Origin: Exiguobacterium sp. BMC-KP
GTDB taxonomy: Bacteria; Bacillota; Bacilli; Exiguobacteriales; Exiguobacteriaceae
Length of the DNA stretch: 64,000 nucleotides
Direction of reading: 5' to 3'
NCBI RefSeq assembly: GCF_001275385.1
Contig: NZ_LGIW01000015.1
Coordinates: forward strand, 1,736,001 to 1,800,000
In this document: piece after piece, positions 18,518 to 29,830 of the stretch
Layout: each line of letters begins with the position of its first letter
How positions within the stretch are numbered: the stretch's first letter is position 1
Program-made: the position numbers and the translations under genes
The notes under the pieces: generated by a model
Database searches by the model: none
What the model saw: the letters and a program-made list of their open reading frames with translations, nothing else
What the model was told of the DNA's origin: nothing

Positions 18518-18871
18518 TCAATGAACATCTCTACTTCGCTTCTTTTTACTTTTCTTCTCTGTATACAAGCGACGGATCAAGGCAACAACGAACGCAACGA
18601 TTGCGAGCGGCTCGAACAAATAGATCAACAGGAACGTGACATCAATAACAGCATCCTCTGGATTATAACGAATGATGTAGAGCGCCCCTGGTAAGATGGC
18701 GATTAATCCACCGATTCCGAGAGCTGTTCCCAAAATCAGACTCTGACGCGAAAACCGGCTCGTGATTTGGTACAAGCCGATGAATAGTATGAGTTCCGTA
18801 AAATAGATGAGGCGCAATGGGATGTCACCAATCGACGTATCAAGCCCTAAAAACAAAAACCGAAATAGCAT
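18518..18871 (-). CDS. membrane protein, unknown
   Basis: 117 residues with about four hydrophobic segments (1-11, 18-36, 45-66, 75-105) and a Lys/Arg-rich C-terminal tail (EKKSKKKRSRDVH) that would lie in the cytoplasm. AAGGGGG stands seven bases before the ATG, which supports expression. No family recognised; a separate transcription unit among orphan genes. Confidence 0.6.
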   Translation of the reverse strand: MLFRFLFLGLDTSIGDIPLRLIYFTELILFIGLYQITSRFSRQSLILGTALGIGGLIAILPGALYIIRYNPEDAVIDVTFLLIYLFEPLAIVAFVVALIRRLYTEKKSKKKRSRDVH

Positions 18872-19024
18872 GTCGATTCCCCCTTCCCTCTAGTTTTACC
18901 CAGAACAGCGTCCTCGTAATGCTTGATTTCCAGTTTCCCTGCATATCCTCGCTTTAATTAGGGAATAGCTAGAGAGTTACAGTCACACACAGAGAGTTGG
19001 GATTGCATGAAGGAAGAACACTCG

Positions 19025-19327
19025 ATGAAGGTCGTCAGTTGTTTGAATGATTATTTCGAACGTCATCAGCAGCCCCTTCAGGTCGATCTCTTACGAGGTC
19101 TACCACCAATCGTGCTATTATTGCGCGATGATGCGAAACGCGCTTTTCCAAAAGAAGCGAACTTACACGATGAACTGTTACAAGATATAAAACGACTCGT
19201 TCAAGAGTGTCTCGATCCAGATACCTTACGCGAACTCGGAATCGATGTGGATCTCCCAGATTTTTTCGTGACGCGTGCACCGCTTCATTCTGCCCATCAT
19301 TATCTCGTTACATTCATTGAAGATTGA
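19025..19327 (+). CDS. small cytosolic protein, unknown
   Basis: 100 residues from the ATG at 19025, chosen because GAAGGAAG lies nine bases upstream; an in-frame ATG at 19007 has a weaker site. Acidic, no membrane segment, alternating helix-like stretches (DLLRGLPPIVLLLRDDAK, HDELLQDIKRLVQECL). A strong terminator follows. The only plus-strand gene between hxlR and the tRNA; no family recognised. Confidence 0.6.
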   Translation: MKVVSCLNDYFERHQQPLQVDLLRGLPPIVLLLRDDAKRAFPKEANLHDELLQDIKRLVQECLDPDTLRELGIDVDLPDFFVTRAPLHSAHHYLVTFIED

Positions 19328-19336
19328 TCTTATGTT

Positions 19337-19396
19337 AAAAGCAGCTATCTTTTCGTTCACGCATTTCCGTGAAAGAAGAAATAGCTGCTTTTTTGT
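19337..19396 (+). terminator. terminator of the orphan gene at 19025
   Basis: AAAAGCAGCTAT pairs with ATAGCTGCTTTTTT across a loop that itself holds a small hairpin (TTCACG/CGTGAA). Confidence 0.85.
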
Positions 19397-19403
19397 AGAT
19401 ATC

Positions 19404-19438
19404 AAAAAAACCGATAGAGCCGCAGCACTACCGGTTTG
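19404..19438 (-). terminator. terminator of the desaturase operon
   Basis: Minus strand AAACCGGTAG pairs with CTATCGGTTT and runs into seven T residues, downstream of the Cys-motif gene. Confidence 0.85.
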
Positions 19439-19465
19439 ACTTCCCATCACACAGAAGAAGATGAC

Positions 19466-19714
19466 TTAATTTTCAACCTCAAGAATCGCTTCGATTTCAG
19501 CTTCTACTTCTTTGTTGACCATTTGTGAACGTTTTTTTCGTAACTCCAGATCCATTTCCTGATCGATGAAATGGTTCGTATGTTTATCAAAACAATCAAA
19601 ACAAATCGGATAAAAATCTTTTGCTTCTTTGTTTAATGAGTTGAATTCCCACGTATCGAGTTCCAAGTAACTGACTTGGTTGTTCGTTTCAGTTCCACAA
19701 ATTTCACACTTCAT
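19466..19714 (-). CDS. small Cys-motif (zinc-ribbon-like) protein, unknown
   Basis: 82 residues. CEIC at residues 3-6 and CFDC near 39-42 form two CxxC pairs about 35 residues apart, as in a zinc or iron-binding knuckle. The C-terminal half is a charged helix (DLELRKKRSQMVNKEVEAEIEAILEVEN in outline). The ATG at 19714 lies eight bases after AAGGAGG, and that ribosome site includes the stop codon of the desaturase, so the two are tightly coupled. Possibly an accessory factor of the desaturase (inference only). Confidence 0.7.
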   Translation of the reverse strand: MKCEICGTETNNQVSYLELDTWEFNSLNKEAKDFYPICFDCFDKHTNHFIDQEMDLELRKKRSQMVNKEVEAEIEAILEVEN

Positions 19715-19727
19715 GTTCATTGCCTCC

Positions 19728-20639
19728 TTAGACGTCAAGCTTCGCTTTTTCGAGTTGGCGTTCCTGACGTTCCTTGATACGCTTCAAACGTCCATGATAC
19801 TTCATGATGTTCGCTTGTGATTGTTTTGCTTCTTCAGTTGTCGGCTCCAAATCAGCGATTCCCCAGTATTTGACGACGACGTCTAATACTTGGTCGAAGT
19901 ATTGAAGTGGTCCATAGTTCGTATCAACAGCAATCGTCTTCATGCGTTCTGTAAAGTCAGGCATGACGGCACCCGGCATCGAGAAGTTAATGATGACATC
20001 TTCGAAGAAGACGATGAAGTTCGGATCGAGCTCTAAGTGTGCTTTGACCGTGTCACGATAGAACGCATAATGCAACGCTTCATCTTTCGCTAGACGACGG
20101 AGTAACGTTGCTAAGTCTTTATCGTGTGCCCCTGCGATCTTCGCGACGTTGTTGTAAAAGACGAGTGTCGCTAACTCTTGCAGCGATGTGTATGCCATCG
20201 TCGCTAACGGATTTGTGAAGTCCGGGAACCAGCCACTTTCAACGACGCGTCTTCTTAACTGATGAAGTCGTGTCGGATTGACGTTTCGCGTGACGAGTAA
20301 ATACGTCTCGAGTAAGTTCGAATGCTGATCTTCTTCCGCTGTCCACGTCCGAACGAAATCATTGATGACTTCCATCGAGTTCTTAAATGTATAGTCTAAG
20401 TGCGACGTATACCAAGGTAAGTTGACCTCTGTCAGCAATGCCGTTTCGATCGCTACGATGACACCTTCTGGAAGCGTGACTTGGCTTTCGTCCCAAGGAA
20501 CACGTTTAAAGGACATCGCCTTATCCCATGGAATGAACTCGTGATAGCTCCAGTCAATATTGGCTGAACGCTCCTTGTGTAGTCGATATAACTCTTGAAT
20601 GCGTGGTTCTAAACGGATATCTAAATCTGAATTTAACAT
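19728..20639 (-). CDS. acyl-ACP desaturase, soluble di-iron
   Basis: 303 residues of the fatty acid desaturase type 2 family, the soluble stearoyl-ACP class known from plastids and actinobacterial DesA, not the membrane-bound Bacillus Des. Ferritin-like helices supply the di-iron ligands: EEDQH near residues 105-109 and DEALHYAFYRD near 192-202. It would introduce a cis double bond into acyl-ACP using O2 and reduced ferredoxin or flavodoxin. The start MLNSDLD at 20639 follows AAGGAGATAAGATC. A role in membrane fluidity at low temperature is plausible for a cold-tolerant genus but inferred. Confidence 0.88.
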   Translation of the reverse strand: MLNSDLDIRLEPRIQELYRLHKERSANIDWSYHEFIPWDKAMSFKRVPWDESQVTLPEGVIVAIETALLTEVNLPWYTSHLDYTFKNSMEVINDFVRTWTAEEDQHSNLLETYLLVTRNVNPTRLHQLRRRVVESGWFPDFTNPLATMAYTSLQELATLVFYNNVAKIAGAHDKDLATLLRRLAKDEALHYAFYRDTVKAHLELDPNFIVFFEDVIINFSMPGAVMPDFTERMKTIAVDTNYGPLQYFDQVLDVVVKYWGIADLEPTTEEAKQSQANIMKYHGRLKRIKERQERQLEKAKLDV

Positions 20640-20830
20640 GATCTTATCTCCTTTAGACGTATTTTTCATCTCCATCGAGCAAGATGTAATTAATCCCTAT
20701 AACTATTTGATTTGCACTTATTTATGAGTATAACATTTTAGTCATCTACTAGGATGAATCAATTTTTTGACAGTTCGATATAGTTTTAATGACAAAAATG
20801 GTTTTCATGTTTGACATTACTTGATAGACA

Positions 20831-20877
20831 AAAACCCTCCTATCCGTGTGTACGTATCACACGAATAGGAGGGTTTC
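20831..20877 (-). terminator. eno terminator
   Basis: Long stem: minus strand AAACCCTCCTATTCGTGTG pairs with CACACGGATAGGAGGGTTT, followed by TTTG. End of the glycolytic operon. The 190 bases from here to the desaturase must hold the desaturase promoter; I see no clear consensus pair. Confidence 0.9.
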
Positions 20878-20908
20878 CTTATAGTTTGTTCAAACAATCA
20901 ACCTGAAA

Positions 20909-22201
<1,293 letters not shown>

Positions 22202-22260
22202 TTAAATTCGCTCCTTTTGTGTGTAAGAAATATGTGGTGTAGCTACTTCGATCGACGGGA

Positions 22261-23808
22261 TTATTTCTTCAATACGATCGATTTACCAGTCATCTCTGCT
22301 GGTTGGTCCGCTCCGAGGAGATCAAGGACCGTTGGTGCGAGATCAGCGAGTGCACCTGTGAGTGGTTCAAGGAGTTCAACGTCCTCGACCGTCACGATAC
22401 ATGGAACAGGTTCTGTCGTATGCGCCGTCATCTTACTGCCGTCTGCATTGAGGACTTTATCCGCGTTCCCGTGGTCAGCCGTGATGACTGCCGCGCCGCC
22501 TTTACTGAGAATCAAGTCAACGACTTTCCCAAGACACTCATCGACTGCTTCGATCGCCTTTTTCGTCGGCTCGAGCATACCCGAGTGACCGACCATATCC
22601 GGGTTAGCGAAGTTGAGGATAATGGCGTCGTGTTTGTCCGAGTTGATGGCATCAACGAGCGCATCCGTGACTTCATAGACGCTCATCTCTGGTTTCAAGT
22701 CGTATGTCGCGACTTTTGGTGAAGGGATCAAGATCCGATCTTCCCCTTCGTATGGTTCTTCACGTTGTCCGTTGAAGAAGAACGTGACGTGCGGATACTT
22801 TTCCGTTTCCGCGATGCGTAGCTGTTTGAGACCTTGTTTTGACAATGTCTCACCAAGCGTATTTTTGATGTCTTCAGGCGGGAAGACGATGTCCGTATCA
22901 ATCGCATCCGAGTACTTCGTCATCGAGACGAGTAGCAGGTTCTTCGGTGCGTTGTCCGGAAGTTCGAATCCGTCGAAGCCTTTTTTCTCTTTGTAAACTT
23001 TTGAAAGCTGAATCGCACGGTCAGGACGATAGTTGAAGAACATGATCGCATCGTTATCGTGGATCGGTGCGACTGGCGTACCGTCTTCCTGCACGACAAC
23101 AGTTGGTTCGATGAACTCATCAGTTACGTCTTGTTTGTACGAAGCTTCAACCATGCCGATTGGATCCTTCGTCGTTGGACCTTCCCCGTATGTGATGACG
23201 TCATAGACTTTCTTGACGCGTTCCCAACGGTTATCGCGATCCATCGCATAGTAGCGACCAGAGATACTCGCGAATTGTCCAACATTCAATTCGTCCATCT
23301 TCGCTTGCGCGTCACGGAGGAAACCAGCGCCCGATTGTGGGTCGCAGTCACGACCGTCCGTGAAAGCATGAAGATAAACTTTTTCGATTTCGTGAAGTTT
23401 CGCGAATTCGAGTACCGCATACAAGTGGTTGATGTGACTGTGGATCCCACCGTCAGAGACCAGACCGAAGATATGAAGCGCCGAACCGTATTTCTTCACG
23501 TGACCTGCCGCATCGTTCATCGCTTGGCGCGAGAAGAACGAGCGATCCTTGATCGCGTTGTTGATTCGGGATAGCGATTGATAGACGACGCGACCAGCAC
23601 CGATGTTGAGGTGACCCACTTCTGAGTTCCCCATTTGACCATCAGGCAAACCGACGTATTCCCCTTTCGCATTCAACAACGTATGCGGGTATTGACCCCA
23701 GTAACGATCGAAGTTCGGTTTGTTTGCCGCCGTAACGGCATTTCCGAACTCTTCGTCACGCATACCAAAACCATCAAGGATGATTAGTGCGACTGGACGT
23801 TTTGTCAT
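22261..23808 (-). CDS. gpmI: 2,3-bisphosphoglycerate-independent phosphoglycerate mutase
   Basis: Mn-dependent mutase of the alkaline phosphatase superfamily, 515 residues, interconverting 3- and 2-phosphoglycerate. LDGFGMRD near 10-17 binds metal, [12 protein letters not shown] near 60-71 carries the phosphorylated Ser, [11 protein letters not shown] near 124-134 and ADHGNADK near 445-452 complete the site. Its start follows the tpiA stop directly. Confidence 0.98.
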   Translation of the reverse strand: MTKRPVALIILDGFGMRDEEFGNAVTAANKPNFDRYWGQYPHTLLNAKGEYVGLPDGQMGNSEVGHLNIGAGRVVYQSLSRINNAIKDRSFFSRQAMNDAAGHVKKYGSALHIFGLVSDGGIHSHINHLYAVLEFAKLHEIEKVYLHAFTDGRDCDPQSGAGFLRDAQAKMDELNVGQFASISGRYYAMDRDNRWERVKKVYDVITYGEGPTTKDPIGMVEASYKQDVTDEFIEPTVVVQEDGTPVAPIHDNDAIMFFNYRPDRAIQLSKVYKEKKGFDGFELPDNAPKNLLLVSMTKYSDAIDTDIVFPPEDIKNTLGETLSKQGLKQLRIAETEKYPHVTFFFNGQREEPYEGEDRILIPSPKVATYDLKPEMSVYEVTDALVDAINSDKHDAIILNFANPDMVGHSGMLEPTKKAIEAVDECLGKVVDLILSKGGAAVITADHGNADKVLNADGSKMTAHTTEPVPCIVTVEDVELLEPLTGALADLAPTVLDLLGADQPAEMTGKSIVLKK

Positions 23809-24561
23809 TTAAATCGCCTCCAACAGTTTGAGGAACGATCCTGTCTCAAGACTTGCACCGCCGACGAGCGCGCCGTCGATGTCTGGTTGAGCCATATATT
23901 CTTTGATGTTTTCCGGTTTGACGCTACCACCGTATTGGATGCGGACAGCTTCTGCTGCTTCAGCACCAAATTCAGCTGCAACGACGTCACGGACGAATTT
24001 ACAAGAATCTTGTGCATCTTGTTCTGTCGCTGATTTACCTGTTCCGATTGCCCAGACAGGCTCGTATGCGACGACGAGATTTTTCACTTGGTCGACAGTA
24101 AGGTCTTTAAGGCTGTTTGCTGTCTGTTCGCGGATGACGTCTTCGAACTTGCCGCCTTCACGCTCTTCCAGTGTTTCACCTACACAAACGATAGGAACGA
24201 GACCGTGCTCGAACGCTTTTTTCGCTTTGCTGTTGATGAACGCATCTGTTTCGCCGAAGTACTCACGACGCTCAGAGTGACCGAGGATGACGTACGTCAC
24301 GTCGAGTTCTTTGAGCATGAGCGGGCTGATTTCACCAGTGAAGGCACCGCTCTCTTTGTCGTACATGTTTTGAGCACCGATCTTAAGATCCGTACCAGCT
24401 GCTGCTTCTGTCAAGTGTGCCAAGAATACGGCTGGTGCACAGACAGCTGCGTCGACTGTTGTCGAAGCAGGTACAGCTCCTTTGACTTCCTCAGCGAATG
24501 CAACTGCATCCTTGAGCGTCAGATTCATCTTCCAGTTACCTGCGATAATTGGTTTACGCAT
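23809..24561 (-). CDS. tpiA: triosephosphate isomerase
   Basis: 250-residue TIM barrel. GNWKMN near 8-13 (Lys), [13 protein letters not shown] near 92-104 (catalytic His) and [15 protein letters not shown] near 165-179 (catalytic Glu and mobile loop) are all intact. Lies between pgk and gpmI with no gap to the latter. Confidence 0.98.
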   Translation of the reverse strand: MRKPIIAGNWKMNLTLKDAVAFAEEVKGAVPASTTVDAAVCAPAVFLAHLTEAAAGTDLKIGAQNMYDKESGAFTGEISPLMLKELDVTYVILGHSERREYFGETDAFINSKAKKAFEHGLVPIVCVGETLEEREGGKFEDVIREQTANSLKDLTVDQVKNLVVAYEPVWAIGTGKSATEQDAQDSCKFVRDVVAAEFGAEAAEAVRIQYGGSVKPENIKEYMAQPDIDGALVGGASLETGSFLKLLEAI

Positions 24562-24588
24562 TGAGAAACACTCCCTTGTGAACTTAGA

Positions 24589-25773
24589 TTACTTGTCGTT
24601 TAGCGCTTCGACACCAGGAAGAGCTTTCCCTTCCATGAATTCGAGACTTGCTCCACCACCTGTAGAAATGTGGCTCATTTTGTCAGCAAGACCGAATTTC
24701 TCTGCCGCAGCAGCTGAGTCGCCACCGCCGATGATTGAGTACGCATCGCTGTCCGCAAGAGCTTGCGCGACACCTTTTGTACCGTTTGCGTATTTATCGA
24801 GTTCGAATACGCCCATCGGTCCGTTCCAGACGACGAGTTTCGAGTTCTTGATTGCCTCTGCATAGAGTTCAACCGTTTTTGGACCGATATCAAGTGACAT
24901 GTGATCTGCTGGGATCTCTGTGATGTCACGTGGTCCGACATATGTTTCTTCTCCGAATTCCTTCGTGATGACACAGTCGACAGGCATGAGGAACTTAACG
25001 CCTTTTTCTTCTGCTTTTTTCATGAATTCCTTCGCTTGGTCGATTTTGTCGACCTCAAGAAGTGAAGTACCGACTTCGATACCACGAGCTGTGAGGAACG
25101 TGTACGATAAGCCGCCACCGATGATCAACGTATCGACGATGTCGAGTAAGTGATCGATGACACCGATTTTATCCGCAACTTTCGAACCACCGATGATTGC
25201 CGTGAACGGGCGATCTGGGTTAGAAAGAGCTTTACCGAGAACTTGAAGTTCTTTTTCGATGAGAAGACCGGCAACTGCTGTGTCGACATGGTGTGCGATA
25301 CCTTCTGTCGATGCGTGTGCACGGTGTGCTGCGCCGAACGCGTCGTTGACGAAAACGTCAGCGAGTTTCGCGAATCCTTTAGCGAGCTCTTCGTCGTTTT
25401 TCGTTTCGCCAGGATAGAAGCGGACGTTCTCTAAGACGACGACATCGCCGTTTTCGAGTTTGCTGACTGCTTCTTCTGCAACTGGACCGTATGCTTCTTC
25501 AACGAGCTTGATGTCTTTACCAAGCAATTCGCTGAGGCGTGCTACGACTGGTGCAAGTGAGAACTCAGGGTTCTTTTCGCCTTTTGGACGACCCATGTGG
25601 CTAGCGAGAATGACTTTTGCTCCGCCGTCGATCAAGTGTTTGATCGTTGGGAGTGCAGCACGGATCCGTGTGTCATCCGTGATTTTACCGTCTTCCAACG
25701 GTACGTTGAAATCTACGCGTGTAAATACGCGTTTTCCTTGTACATCGATGTCGCGAATCGATTTCTTATTCAT
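24589..25773 (-). CDS. pgk: phosphoglycerate kinase
   Basis: Substrate-level phosphorylation of ADP from 1,3-bisphosphoglycerate. 394 residues with [14 protein letters not shown] near 15-28, SHMGRPKG near 58-65, GGSKVADKI near 196-204 and the C-terminal nucleotide region [15 protein letters not shown] near 349-363. An unusual pair of hairpins separates it from gap. Confidence 0.98.
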   Translation of the reverse strand: MNKKSIRDIDVQGKRVFTRVDFNVPLEDGKITDDTRIRAALPTIKHLIDGGAKVILASHMGRPKGEKNPEFSLAPVVARLSELLGKDIKLVEEAYGPVAEEAVSKLENGDVVVLENVRFYPGETKNDEELAKGFAKLADVFVNDAFGAAHRAHASTEGIAHHVDTAVAGLLIEKELQVLGKALSNPDRPFTAIIGGSKVADKIGVIDHLLDIVDTLIIGGGLSYTFLTARGIEVGTSLLEVDKIDQAKEFMKKAEEKGVKFLMPVDCVITKEFGEETYVGPRDITEIPADHMSLDIGPKTVELYAEAIKNSKLVVWNGPMGVFELDKYANGTKGVAQALADSDAYSIIGGGDSAAAAEKFGLADKMSHISTGGGASLEFMEGKALPGVEALNDK

Positions 25774-25802
25774 ACATTCGTCCTCCGTCTCTTACGTATA
25801 GT

Positions 25803-25871
25803 GAGGGGCGAATGCCCCTCCCGCTTTTTTCCGCAATAAGAGCGGAGACTAATATCGTTTCCGCTCTTATT
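25803..25871 (-). other. two intercistronic hairpins between gap and pgk
   Basis: A 12-bp perfect stem (AATAAGAGCGGA at 25835-25846 with complement at 25860-25871) and a second 7-bp GC-rich one (GAGGGGC at 25803-25809 with 25814-25820). Neither is followed by a T-run in the direction of transcription, so they look like mRNA processing, stability or partial-attenuation elements rather than a full terminator. Confidence 0.7.
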
Positions 25872-25894
25872 CAATTGCTATTTAATTGCTCGAA

Positions 25895-26944
<1,050 letters not shown>

Positions 26945-26955
26945 TCAAAAGGGGG

Positions 26956-27984
26956 TTACCCTTTCAAAATCGAAGTTGCTGCGCCTTCATCCGTAATCAG
27001 GATGATGTCTGGCGACTGTTTGACATAGGCGTTGATCGCTTCTGCCTTCGAATGACCACCTGCGACGACGATGACGTGTTCAACTTGCTTCAAGTCATCG
27101 AGTTGGAGACCAACTGTCTTGACCCGGTGCACGATGTTCCCATCTCGGTCGAAGTAATAACCGAATGCTTCCGCTACTGCCTGTTCATGTTCCAGTCGGG
27201 TCAGGAGATCCTCAGACGCACGACGACGTTTTGCCATCGTTTTCGCCTCACCAATTCCATGTACCACGATTGAAGCACCTTTAATCATTTGAAGCACATT
27301 TTTTATGCTCGGCTCTTCGATCATCTTGACGAACGTCTCTGTACTGACCATGTCCGGGATGTGAAGCAGATGATAATCACTTTGAGCGCGTGACGCCATC
27401 CGTGAGCATACTGTGTTCGCTTGTAGTTCGAGCGTTTCTCCCAGTCCTCCGCGCGCCGGAACGAACGTCATTGGACGGTGTTCCTTGTCTGGCGACATCA
27501 TCGCCGCGACCGAAGCCATCGTCGTACCGCCTGTGACAGCGATCGTATTGTGATGGTCTGAAGAAAGCTCTCGCTTGAGTCGTGCGACGGTCGCCCGCCC
27601 CATGTCTCGTTGTACCCAGAAGGTCTCATCGGAATCACCCGGTACGATGACGACGTCCCGTACCCCGAGTCTCTCTTTCAAGGCTTTCGCCATGTCTGAG
27701 ATCCCTGCGAGTTCTCCCATGATGCTGTGCATGCTGCGAAGAACGTTTCGTCCTTCATCCGTTAAGGACATCCCTTGCGTTGCGACCTCTAGGAGGTCTT
27801 GTTGCTTCAAGAAGTCGACTTCCCGCCGTAAGACGCGTTCCGTCAAGCCAAGGCTTGTCGCAAGCGTGCGTCGTCCGATCGGTTGCATCAGTCGCACATA
27901 ATGAAGGATGTCGTAGCGTGTCTGCATTTCTTCGATCAGATCAGGCACGATTCGTTTTTGGATCTGGACTAACTGCCGAATCAT
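26956..27984 (-). CDS. cggR: central glycolytic genes regulator
   Basis: SorC/DeoR-family repressor of the glycolytic operon, inactivated by fructose 1,6-bisphosphate in known members. 342 residues: N-terminal winged helix (QPIGRRTLATSLGLTERVLRREVDFLKQ outline, about 35-62) and a sugar-binding domain with VTGGTTMASVAAMM near 150-163 and VHGIGEAKTMAKRR near 236-249. The ATG at 27984 follows GAGAGGAGAGGG; the open frame further upstream crosses the operator. Confidence 0.95.
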   Translation of the reverse strand: MIRQLVQIQKRIVPDLIEEMQTRYDILHYVRLMQPIGRRTLATSLGLTERVLRREVDFLKQQDLLEVATQGMSLTDEGRNVLRSMHSIMGELAGISDMAKALKERLGVRDVVIVPGDSDETFWVQRDMGRATVARLKRELSSDHHNTIAVTGGTTMASVAAMMSPDKEHRPMTFVPARGGLGETLELQANTVCSRMASRAQSDYHLLHIPDMVSTETFVKMIEEPSIKNVLQMIKGASIVVHGIGEAKTMAKRRRASEDLLTRLEHEQAVAEAFGYYFDRDGNIVHRVKTVGLQLDDLKQVEHVIVVAGGHSKAEAINAYVKQSPDIILITDEGAATSILKG

Positions 27985-28010
27985 GTATTTCCCTCTCCTC
28001 TCAAGTAGCT

Positions 28011-28048
28011 GGACGCTTTTTGTCCCGCATGTCATAACGTGTCCCACT
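28011..28048 (-). promoter_or_regulatory. CggR tandem operator
   Basis: Minus strand TGGGAC-N6-TGAC-N3-CGGGAC-N6-CGTC reproduces the two-repeat CggR operator known from B. subtilis (CGGGAC-N6-TGTC twice). It lies downstream of the -10 in the 5' leader, consistent with a roadblock. Confidence 0.82.
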
Positions 28049-28060
28049 TGGTACACCGTT

Positions 28061-28089
28061 ATCATAACAGTCCATTTCTCGCCTTGCAA
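28061..28089 (-). promoter_or_regulatory. cggR-gap operon promoter
   Basis: Minus strand -35 TTGCAA (28084-28089), 17-base spacer, -10 TATGAT (28061-28066), immediately after the glutaredoxin-like gene. Confidence 0.75.
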
Positions 28090-28099
28090 GTCTCGTTTC

Positions 28100-28360
28100 T
28101 CAAGTTTTTTGAAGTAAGCGTTTTCTTACTGTTTCCGTGTCGAATTTGCCATAACTCCAGATTTCACCGTCATACATGACGACGGGAATCTCATATAAGA
28201 ACCGTAGACTGAGCGCTTCATCCTGATCGATGTTGACTTCCTCGAACGTCCATTCCGGAAACTCATCGAGTACGAAGTCGAGTAAGATGGCGGCCTCTTC
28301 ACATAGCGTACATCCCGGACGTGAATAGAGTGTTAAGTGTCTGTGTCGTTTTAATCCCAT
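28100..28360 (-). CDS. glutaredoxin-like thiol protein (DUF836 type)
   Basis: 86 residues with a thioredoxin fold pattern: LTLYSRPGCTLCEEA near 9-23 carries the CxxC redox pair, and IPVVMYDGE near 58-66 has the cis-proline. Probably a small cytosolic disulfide reductant; partner unknown. It overlaps the end of rpoN by ten bases, so the two are co-transcribed. Confidence 0.8.
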   Translation of the reverse strand: MGLKRHRHLTLYSRPGCTLCEEAAILLDFVLDEFPEWTFEEVNIDQDEALSLRFLYEIPVVMYDGEIWSYGKFDTETVRKRLLQKT

Positions 28361-29493
28361 TCTGATTGCGCCTTTCTTTGCTGCATCGTTTTTTTCGTCA
28401 ATCCAAGCGCTGCCCGGTATTTTGCGACCGTCCGTCGCGCGACCGTCAGACCGTCTGCGTGCAGGCGGTCCGTCAATTGCTGATCACTTAACGGTCGATC
28501 GCTTTGCTGAATGTATTCGGCGATTCGTCGTTTGATTAAAAAACTCGAATCCCCAGTCGTCGTCCGTGAGACGAACAAGTCTTCTAGGGCAACGAGACCA
28601 TGTAACGTCTCGACGTACTTAGAAGCAATCGCTCGACCGATTGTCGATGGATGATGTCCCGTTGCTTCTGCGACTTGTTTTTTCGTCAGCGGCTCGAGAT
28701 GCAGTTCGCCTTTGAACCAGCGTCCTTGCCGCTCAAGTAAAACGGAAAGAATGGCATGCAATGTAACACGTCGTCGTTCGTAAGCGCGCAAAAAAGGCGT
28801 TGCCTCTTTTAATTCGAGCCACGTCTGATCCGTGTCGAGTGTCATCCAGTCGATATGAAGTTCTCCATCCAACATACGAATTCGCGCCTCTGCTGTAACC
28901 GTTCGTTCTCCCTTTTGAAGATCTGGGGTTCGGCTTAGTCGCGTCAGTCGTTTTCGCAATCGCGTTCGATCCGGTTCACTGAACCGAGCGAACACCTGAT
29001 TCGCCGATTCATGTCGCAACCGATCCGTTAGTTCAATCAGTTCCACATCGTCTAGCTCGATTGCCTGTAACCACTGGCATTCGCGTTCCGAGCGGGCAGC
29101 GATTCCGACCGGTTCACATTGTTGGAGGAGCGTTCGTGCTTCTCGAATCGATGCGACATCCGTCGAGAAGGATGCAGCGAGCTGCTCGTCCGATGTTCGC
29201 ATTAAACCGTCCGCTTCTAAATACACAATGAGTTGTTCCGCCATATATCTTATTTCCTGTCTGACTGATTCTAAACGTATTTGTGCAAGAAGCTCCTCTT
29301 CATAGGACGCCATGTTTCCCGTCACTTGCTCGACTTCTAGCGAAAGCTGATTCGGGTAATGGCGGTGCATTCGTCGTTTCAATCGTCGCCATTCCTCCTC
29401 GAGTTCAGCCGCAGGTTGCTCGAGCACATGTAACTGATACTGTTGTGACGCCGATAATGTCATCTGTTGCGTCTGTTCTTGGCGTTGATCCAT
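28351..29493 (-). CDS. rpoN: RNA polymerase sigma-54 factor, short form
   Basis: 380 residues against about 430-470 in most species. Region I is short and Gln-rich (QMTLSASQQYQLHVLEQ), the core-binding part is about 70-200, and the DNA-binding part holds the helix-turn-helix KQVAEATGHHPSTIGRA near 270-286. The RpoN box, VARRTVAKYRAALGL near 353-367, is intact, so it should recognise -24/-12 promoters with an enhancer-binding partner; none is in this window. GGAGGGG precedes the ATG. B. subtilis sigL also neighbours cggR. Confidence 0.92.
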   Translation of the reverse strand: MDQRQEQTQQMTLSASQQYQLHVLEQPAAELEEEWRRLKRRMHRHYPNQLSLEVEQVTGNMASYEEELLAQIRLESVRQEIRYMAEQLIVYLEADGLMRTSDEQLAASFSTDVASIREARTLLQQCEPVGIAARSERECQWLQAIELDDVELIELTDRLRHESANQVFARFSEPDRTRLRKRLTRLSRTPDLQKGERTVTAEARIRMLDGELHIDWMTLDTDQTWLELKEATPFLRAYERRRVTLHAILSVLLERQGRWFKGELHLEPLTKKQVAEATGHHPSTIGRAIASKYVETLHGLVALEDLFVSRTTTGDSSFLIKRRIAEYIQQSDRPLSDQQLTDRLHADGLTVARRTVAKYRAALGLTKKTMQQRKAQSEWD

Positions 29494-29515
29494 CGATTCC
29501 CCTCCTCTGCTTCTT

Positions 29516-29558
29516 ATTATAGAAGAAACGTTTTAAAAAACACCCTACGAACGTTTCT
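29516..29558 (-). promoter_or_regulatory. rpoN: rpoN promoter region with inverted repeat
   Basis: A minus-strand -10 TATAAT (29516-29521) is followed upstream by AGAAACGTT (29524-29532) and its exact inverted copy AACGTTTCT (29550-29558), 17 bases apart. The arms bracket the expected -35 position, which lacks a consensus. Looks like an operator; regulator unknown. Confidence 0.55.
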
Positions 29559-29595
29559 CGCACCGCTCAGGAAAAAGAAAACTCACGCTTCCCTA

Positions 29596-29624
29596 TTGCT
29601 TTTCTGAAAAAATGTCGATATACT
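29596..29624 (+). promoter_or_regulatory. tRNA-Arg promoter
   Basis: TTGCTT (29596-29601), 17 bases, TATACT (29619-29624), ending 24 bases before the tRNA. Confidence 0.7.
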
Positions 29625-29648
29625 ATTAATTGTTCAGTACATCAGATG

Positions 29649-29723
29649 CACCCGTAGCTCAGGGGATAGAGCACTGGTTTCCGGTACCAGGTGTCGGGAG
29701 TTCGAATCTCTCCGGGTGTACCA
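29649..29723 (+). tRNA. tRNA-Arg (anticodon CCG)
   Basis: Cloverleaf read by eye: acceptor GCACCCG with CGGGTGT (G-U at 1-72), D arm GCTC/GAGC, anticodon stem CTGGT/ACCAG around TTCCGGT giving CCG, T arm GGGAG/CTCTC with TTCGAAT loop, discriminator A and an encoded CCA. It reads CGG codons. Single tRNA gene with its own promoter and terminator. Confidence 0.97.
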
Positions 29724-29736
29724 TTTATTCAACTAC

Positions 29737-29770
29737 AAGGCAATGCCAGCAATGGCGTTGCCTTTTTTCT
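29737..29770 (+). terminator. tRNA-Arg terminator
   Basis: AAGGCAATGCCA pairs with TGGCGTTGCCTT, then TTTTCT. Confidence 0.85.
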
Positions 29771-29830
29771 ATATTGATATGTTTCATTTGCCCTTGTAAT
29801 GGAAAAATACCTAAAAGTCGCATCGTATCT

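Noticed and set aside
20735-20755. FapR-like palindrome before the desaturase
   Set aside because: TTAGTC-ATC-TACTAG has imperfect arms and the wrong spacing (15 rather than 17 bases) for a FapR operator.
23059-23574. Long plus-strand frame (171 codons) inside gpmI
   Set aside because: Antisense to a clearly conserved enzyme and without its own signals; high GC at third positions of gpmI explains the open antisense frame.
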